Both the position numbers and the translations under genes were made by a program. DNA of 64,000 nucleotides. It comes from SH-MAG3 sp035461245. Its GTDB lineage: Bacteria > Gemmatimonadota > Gemmatimonadetes > Longimicrobiales > RSA9. This document shows, in pieces, positions 60,476 to 64,000 of this stretch (position 1 is the stretch's first letter; every line of letters begins with the position of its first letter). The stretch is taken from NCBI GenBank assembly GCA_035461245.1, contig DATHVP010000048.1:1-64000 (forward strand), given 5' to 3'. Below the pieces are notes generated by a model, which was given only the letters and a program-made list of their open reading frames with translations, searched no databases and was not told where the DNA came from.

Positions 60476-62918
60476 GGAACTGCTGGTTGCGGAACGCCCG
60501 TTCTACAACCTGATGATGTTCCCGTACCCGTCAGCGGAAGGCCTGCATGTGGGCAACATGTATGCGTTCACGGGGGCCGACATCTATGGCCGCTGGAAGC
60601 GGCTCACGGGGGAACAGGTTTTCGAGCCCATCGGGTTTGATGCATTCGGCATCCACTCCGAGAATTTCGCACTGAAGTCCGGCACGCATCCCATGGAGCT
60701 GATCCCGAGCAACATCCGCAACTTCACGCGGCAGCTCACCCGGATCGGCGCCATGTACGACTGGAACCACGTGGTGGACACCACGGACCCGGCGTACTAT
60801 CGCTGGACGCAGTGGCTTTTCCTGCAGCTGTTCAAGGCCGGGCTGGCGGAGAAGAAGGAAGCACCCGTCAACTGGTGCCCCTCCTGCCACACAGTTCTCG
60901 CCAATGAGCAGGTCATCGCCGGCGAGTGTGAGCGCTGCGGCAGCACCGTGGAGCAGCGGGTGCTGTCCCAGTGGTTCTTCACCATCACGGACTATGCGCA
61001 GCGCCTGCTTGACAACCTGAAGTGGATAGACTGGTCCGACTCCACGAAGAAGGCGCAGGAAAACTGGATCGGCCGCAGCGAGGGCGCCGAGATCTGGTTC
61101 CAGATCGACACGCCGTGGGAGGCCGAGGCAGGATCCGAAGTGGCACAGGCGGTGGACGAAGCCCGGCAATACCACCGGGAGCACCCTGAGGACGGCGAGT
61201 TTGATCAGATCCTGTCCGTCTCAGTGTTTACCACGCGCCCGGACACGGTCTTCGGCGCCACATTTCTCGTCCTGGCACCCGAACATCCATTGGTGGAATG
61301 GATCACGACGCCGGAGTGTAAGGCGGAGGTCGAGGCATACCGTGAGCGCGCCGCGGCCATGGACCTCGTCTCCCGGAAGAAAACGGACAAGGAGAAGACG
61401 GGCGTATTCACCGGCGCGTATGCCATCAATCCCGCCACGCATGAGCCAGTGCCGGTGTGGATTGCCGACTACGTGCTCATGGAATACGGCACTGGCGCCA
61501 TCATGGCGGTACCCGGGCATGACGAGCGGGACTTCGAGTTCGCCACGCAGTTCGGACTGCCCATCACCCGCGTCATCGCCGGTGCCGGCGACGACTCAAC
61601 GTCGCCCATGACCGAGGCGTTTGTGGACGAGGGCGTGCTCGTCAACTCCGGTGAGTTCGACGGCACGCCGTCGCTCGCTGCCATTTCCAAGATCACCGGC
61701 TGGCTCGAAGAAGCCGGCTTCGCGGAACGCAGGGTGAACTATCGCCTGCACGACTGGTGCATTTCCCGGCAGCGGTACTGGGGGCCACCCATACCCATCG
61801 TGTACTGCGACGCATGCGGCACCGTGCCCGTGCCCGAGGACCAGTTGCCCGTTGTGCTCCCGCACGTGGACAACTACAAGCCCGATGAGAGCGGCGTCTC
61901 CCCCCTGGCGCGGGTGGAGAGCTGGTACCGGGTGCCTTGTCCGGAATGCGGCGCCGAGGCCCGTCGCGAGACCGACGTGAGCGACACATTCCTCGATAGT
62001 GCCTGGTACTTCCTGCGGTATCCGTCGGCCAACTGTGACGATGTCCCGTTCCGGGCCGATATCACGAAGCAGTGGCTGCCCGTGGACATGTACATCGGCG
62101 GCGAGGAACACGCGGTGCTGCACCTGCTTTACTCCCGCTTCATCACCATGGTACTGAAGGACCTGGGGCACATCGACTTCGAGGAGCCGTTCCTGCGGTT
62201 CCGCAAGCACGGACTCCTCATCAAGGAGGGCTCCAAGATGTCGAAGAGCCGGGGCAATGTCGTCATTCCCGACCAGTACCTGGAGGAATGGGGCGCCGAC
62301 ACGTTCCGCACCTACCTCATGTTCCTCGGCCCGTACCAGGAGGGTGGCGACTTCAGGGACCAGGGCCTGCAGGGACCCTTCGGCTTCCTGCACCGCCTCT
62401 GGGATACCGTGCTGCCGGTGGAGGCACTCGGCACGGGCGCGCCGTCGGGCGAAGTCGAGCAGAAGCTCCACGCCACCATCAGGAAGGTGCGTGACGACAT
62501 CGCGAACCTGAGTTACAACACGGCCATCGCGGCCATGATGGAGTACCTCAACGTCGTACGCGCAGGCAACCGGAAGGTGAATCGCGGCGAAGTGGAGCCC
62601 CTCGTAGTCCTCGTGGCACCGTTCGCCCCCCACATGGCGGAGGAACTCTGGCAGCAGCTCGGGCACGACGCCTCCATCTTCACGGGCTCCAACTGGCCGG
62701 CCCACGATGACGCCAGGGCCACGGCGGATACAGTGGAGTTCGTCGTGCAGGTCAATGGCAGAGTCAGGGCACGCATGGCCATGGCCCGGGGCATCGACCA
62801 GGACGCCGCCCACGCCGCAGCCCTCGCCGACGATAACGTCCGCAAGCACCTGGAAGGCGTGCAGGTTCGAAAGGTCATTTTTGTGCCGGATCGCCTGCTC
62901 AACCTGGTGGTCGGTTGA
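60396..62918 (+). CDS. leuS: Leucyl-tRNA synthetase
   Basis: A class I synthetase of 840 residues. The HIGH-type motif is HVGN (in PYPSAEGLHVGN), KMSKS is intact (GSKMSKSRGN), and zinc-type Cys pairs are seen at WCPSCHT and CERC. The inserted editing domain carries the Thr-rich VFTTRPDTVFGATF and the GTGAIMAVPGHDERD segment with the conserved Asp, so mischarged tRNA should be cleared. ATG 60396 matches homologues; ATG 60369 is an alternative. Either start lies inside the preceding aminopeptidase frame. Confidence 0.96.
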   Translation: MDYKPQEIEAKWQRLWAEQGVNTLTDEELLVAERPFYNLMMFPYPSAEGLHVGNMYAFTGADIYGRWKRLTGEQVFEPIGFDAFGIHSENFALKSGTHPMELIPSNIRNFTRQLTRIGAMYDWNHVVDTTDPAYYRWTQWLFLQLFKAGLAEKKEAPVNWCPSCHTVLANEQVIAGECERCGSTVEQRVLSQWFFTITDYAQRLLDNLKWIDWSDSTKKAQENWIGRSEGAEIWFQIDTPWEAEAGSEVAQAVDEARQYHREHPEDGEFDQILSVSVFTTRPDTVFGATFLVLAPEHPLVEWITTPECKAEVEAYRERAAAMDLVSRKKTDKEKTGVFTGAYAINPATHEPVPVWIADYVLMEYGTGAIMAVPGHDERDFEFATQFGLPITRVIAGAGDDSTSPMTEAFVDEGVLVNSGEFDGTPSLAAISKITGWLEEAGFAERRVNYRLHDWCISRQRYWGPPIPIVYCDACGTVPVPEDQLPVVLPHVDNYKPDESGVSPLARVESWYRVPCPECGAEARRETDVSDTFLDSAWYFLRYPSANCDDVPFRADITKQWLPVDMYIGGEEHAVLHLLYSRFITMVLKDLGHIDFEEPFLRFRKHGLLIKEGSKMSKSRGNVVIPDQYLEEWGADTFRTYLMFLGPYQEGGDFRDQGLQGPFGFLHRLWDTVLPVEALGTGAPSGEVEQKLHATIRKVRDDIANLSYNTAIAAMMEYLNVVRAGNRKVNRGEVEPLVVLVAPFAPHMAEELWQQLGHDASIFTGSNWPAHDDARATADTVEFVVQVNGRVRARMAMARGIDQDAAHAAALADDNVRKHLEGVQVRKVIFVPDRLLNLVVG

Positions 62919-63027
62919 CGTTCGTAGCACCGGTACTCCGCCCTGTCTCAAGGCGCCGGTCGGTACGTTCCTTGCCCTCCATTATCCCGCGTCGAATGAC
63001 CGGCGCCGGAAGCACTGGAGGATACCG

Positions 63028-63237
63028 ATGGCCGATCGAGACCGTCACGATAAGGGCACCGAGAACCGCGTCGAAGGCAACATCGACGAGATGAAGGGCA
63101 AGGCCCGCAAGAACCTCGGCGACGCCACCGACGACAAGTCGCAGCAGCTCAAGGGCAAGGCCGAAGAGCTCAAAGGCAAGGGCCAGCAGAAGGTGGGCGA
63201 GATGCAGCAGGACTCAGCGGACGATCGGAACCGCTGA
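63028..63237 (+). CDS. CsbD family stress protein
   Basis: A 69-residue hydrophilic protein of the CsbD family, usually induced by general stress; molecular role unknown. The pattern ENRVEGNIDEMKGKARKNLG followed by two KGKAEELKGKGQQ-type repeats is characteristic. GGAGG lies seven bases before the ATG. It has its own terminator (63281-63312) and stands alone after leuS. Confidence 0.9.
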   Translation: MADRDRHDKGTENRVEGNIDEMKGKARKNLGDATDDKSQQLKGKAEELKGKGQQKVGEMQQDSADDRNR

Positions 63238-63280
63238 TCCGGCGGCTTCAGGCGCGGGCGCCAGCTTCGCGCCGGACTGG

Positions 63281-63312
63281 AACGGGGTCGCATCTGCAGG
63301 TGCGACCCCGTT
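63281..63312 (+). terminator. Intrinsic terminator of the CsbD gene
   Basis: A 12-bp perfect stem (63281-63292 with 63301-63312), an 8-base loop, and the stem ends in TTTCT. It lies 44 bases after the CsbD stop. Confidence 0.8.
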
Positions 63313-63401
63313 TCTGACTGACCGCCACGCCGGTCCGCCGGTTGCGGTAAGAGTGGCAGGCCGGCATGCGCCGGCCAACGAACACGCGGAGGAGTACCAC
63401 C

Positions 63402-63629
63402 ATGACCGAACAACGGATACCGCCGACCCCGCCACGCAGCGACAGTGTGGACACGCAACGCCCCACCCCCCGGGACCGGGCCAGGCGCAACGAGCCGCGG
63501 CCGGAGCTCGAACCCACGCGGACCCAGGATGCCGCCGGGCACGGCAAGCGTCATATTGACGATGACGAAAGCCCTGACCGCGACGGGTTGTCGGGGCCGG
63601 ACCCGGTAAGCACGGACCGCAACCTCTGA
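63402..63629 (+). CDS. Small Pro/Arg-rich, probably disordered protein
   Basis: A 75-residue protein rich in Pro, Arg, Asp and Thr, with no hydrophobic core. An AGGAG seven bases before the ATG at 63402 supports translation; the frame extends upstream to 63366 without such support. A small palindrome (GGCCGGCATGCGCCGGCC, near 63359-63376) precedes it. I recognise no family. Confidence 0.5.
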   Translation: MTEQRIPPTPPRSDSVDTQRPTPRDRARRNEPRPELEPTRTQDAAGHGKRHIDDDESPDRDGLSGPDPVSTDRNL

Positions 63630-63736
63630 CGCCTGGCATCGCTGCCTGCAGCGCTGGACAGGGGTGCCTGATTCAGCGATCTTTCGCTCTGGCACGTACC
63701 GCTCTCGAGCGAGTCGAAACCGGGGCTTTCGAGTGG

Positions 63737-63765
63737 TTGACGATTGGCGAGGCACTGGTTATAAT
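63737..63765 (+). promoter_or_regulatory. Promoter of the initiator tRNA gene
   Basis: TTGACG (63737-63742), a 17-base spacer and a perfect TATAAT (63760-63765) end 11 bases before the tRNA. This is the closest match to consensus in the window. Confidence 0.9.
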
Positions 63766-63776
63766 AGAGGTCTTGA

Positions 63777-63850
63777 CGCGGGGTGGAGCAGTCTGGTAGC
63801 TCGCCGGGCTCATAACCCGGAGGTCGCGGGTTCAAATCCCGCCCCCGCTA
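63777..63850 (+). tRNA. Initiator tRNA-Met (anticodon CAT)
   Basis: A full cloverleaf can be drawn: acceptor CGCGGGG with CCCCGCT, D arm GAGC...GCTC, anticodon stem CCGGG/CCCGG with loop CTCATAA, and T arm GCGGG TTCAAAT CCCGC. Three G-C pairs next to the anticodon and the unpaired position 1:72 (C1 with U72) mark it as the initiator. The discriminator is A; CCA is not encoded and must be added. Confidence 0.97.
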
Positions 63851-63880
63851 TTCACCCGGTCGGATGTTGGGAGACCGGAT

Positions 63881-63902
63881 GCCGGGCGGAGCTACGGTTC
63901 CG
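63881..63902 (+). terminator. Possible terminator after the tRNA
   Basis: About 30 bases after the tRNA, a seven-base stem (GGGCGGA / TCCGCCC) with loop GCTACGGT can form. There is no T-tract. Confidence 0.35.
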
Positions 63903-63924
63903 CCCCACTGAACACCTGGGGTCC

Positions 63925-64000
63925 ATGTCGCGAACGCTCGACCAGCGAACTCGACGCGCCGGCGCCGCCACCAGCGGCAGCGGGTTCACGGATTCCTGGC
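63925..64000 (+). CDS. Possible start of a gene cut by the window edge
   Basis: An open frame starts with ATG at 63925 (MSRTLDQRTRRAGAATSGS...) and stays open to the right edge, 25 codons. TGGGG lies five bases upstream. It is too short to recognise, so the call is weak. Confidence 0.3.
   Translation, partial: MSRTLDQRTRRAGAATSGSGFTDSW

Overview
The window is a GC-rich bacterial chromosome segment with dense, mostly housekeeping coding and no insertion sequence, prophage or CRISPR array. It opens with the 5' end of a 16S rRNA gene on the minus strand and ends just after an initiator tRNA. The 16S start, the gene order dnaE-accA-ricT-metG, a DUF4837 lipoprotein and LPS genes (kdtA) point to a diderm bacterium, most likely Gemmatimonadota. 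That assignment is inference; no tree was run.

Layout: 1-0.6 kb, 16S 5' end and its promoters; 0.67-5.7 kb (minus), an acidic Trp-containing mini-protein, typA, a CDF metal exporter with yjbQ and a lipoprotein, and otsB; 5.9-19.7 kb (plus), DUF4837 lipoprotein, dnaE, accA, ricT, metG, M23 peptidase, lipoprotein, fadJ-like enzyme, DUF402 protein and a DsbA-like protein; 19.7-21.1 kb (minus), DsbA-like, VKOR and a small protein; 21.2-33.9 kb, HAD phosphatase, mtgA, C26 amidotransferase, threonine dehydratase, gyrA, a flavodoxin-family protein, a GT2 fusion, uvrA and a class-V PLP enzyme.

34.0-41.7 kb is a complete histidine operon: hisL leader, hisG, a fused hisD-hisC, hisH, hisA, hisB, hisF, hisN and hisIE, with each gene overlapping the next by 1 to 4 bases. 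In front of it lies a well-formed translation-coupled attenuator: a probably leaderless 24-codon leader with six His codons, a 14-bp terminator with a six-T tract, and a 10-bp competing antiterminator pairing. This is the strongest regulatory finding.

41.6-48.6 kb holds a GlsB-like protein and a chemoreceptor (minus), then a LiaF-like protein, an ABC exporter, a small membrane protein, a stand-alone receiver and an EAL-domain protein, largely coupled (plus). 48.6-52 kb (minus) carries a DUF4015-like glycoside hydrolase and a pair of special interest: a JAMM metallopeptidase overlapping a ubiquitin-like/E1/rhodanese triple fusion, in which the sulfur-carrier Gly-Gly is internal and must be freed by cleavage.

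52-64 kb contains small hydrophilic proteins, kdtA, a PlsC-like acyltransferase, DUF423, a large hybrid histidine kinase, a predicted aminopeptidase whose end runs into leuS, leuS, CsbD and the initiator tRNA with a near-consensus promoter. Promoters across the window look sigma-70-like (TTGACA, 16-17 bases, TAxxxT), with TAGCTT recurring as a -10 element.
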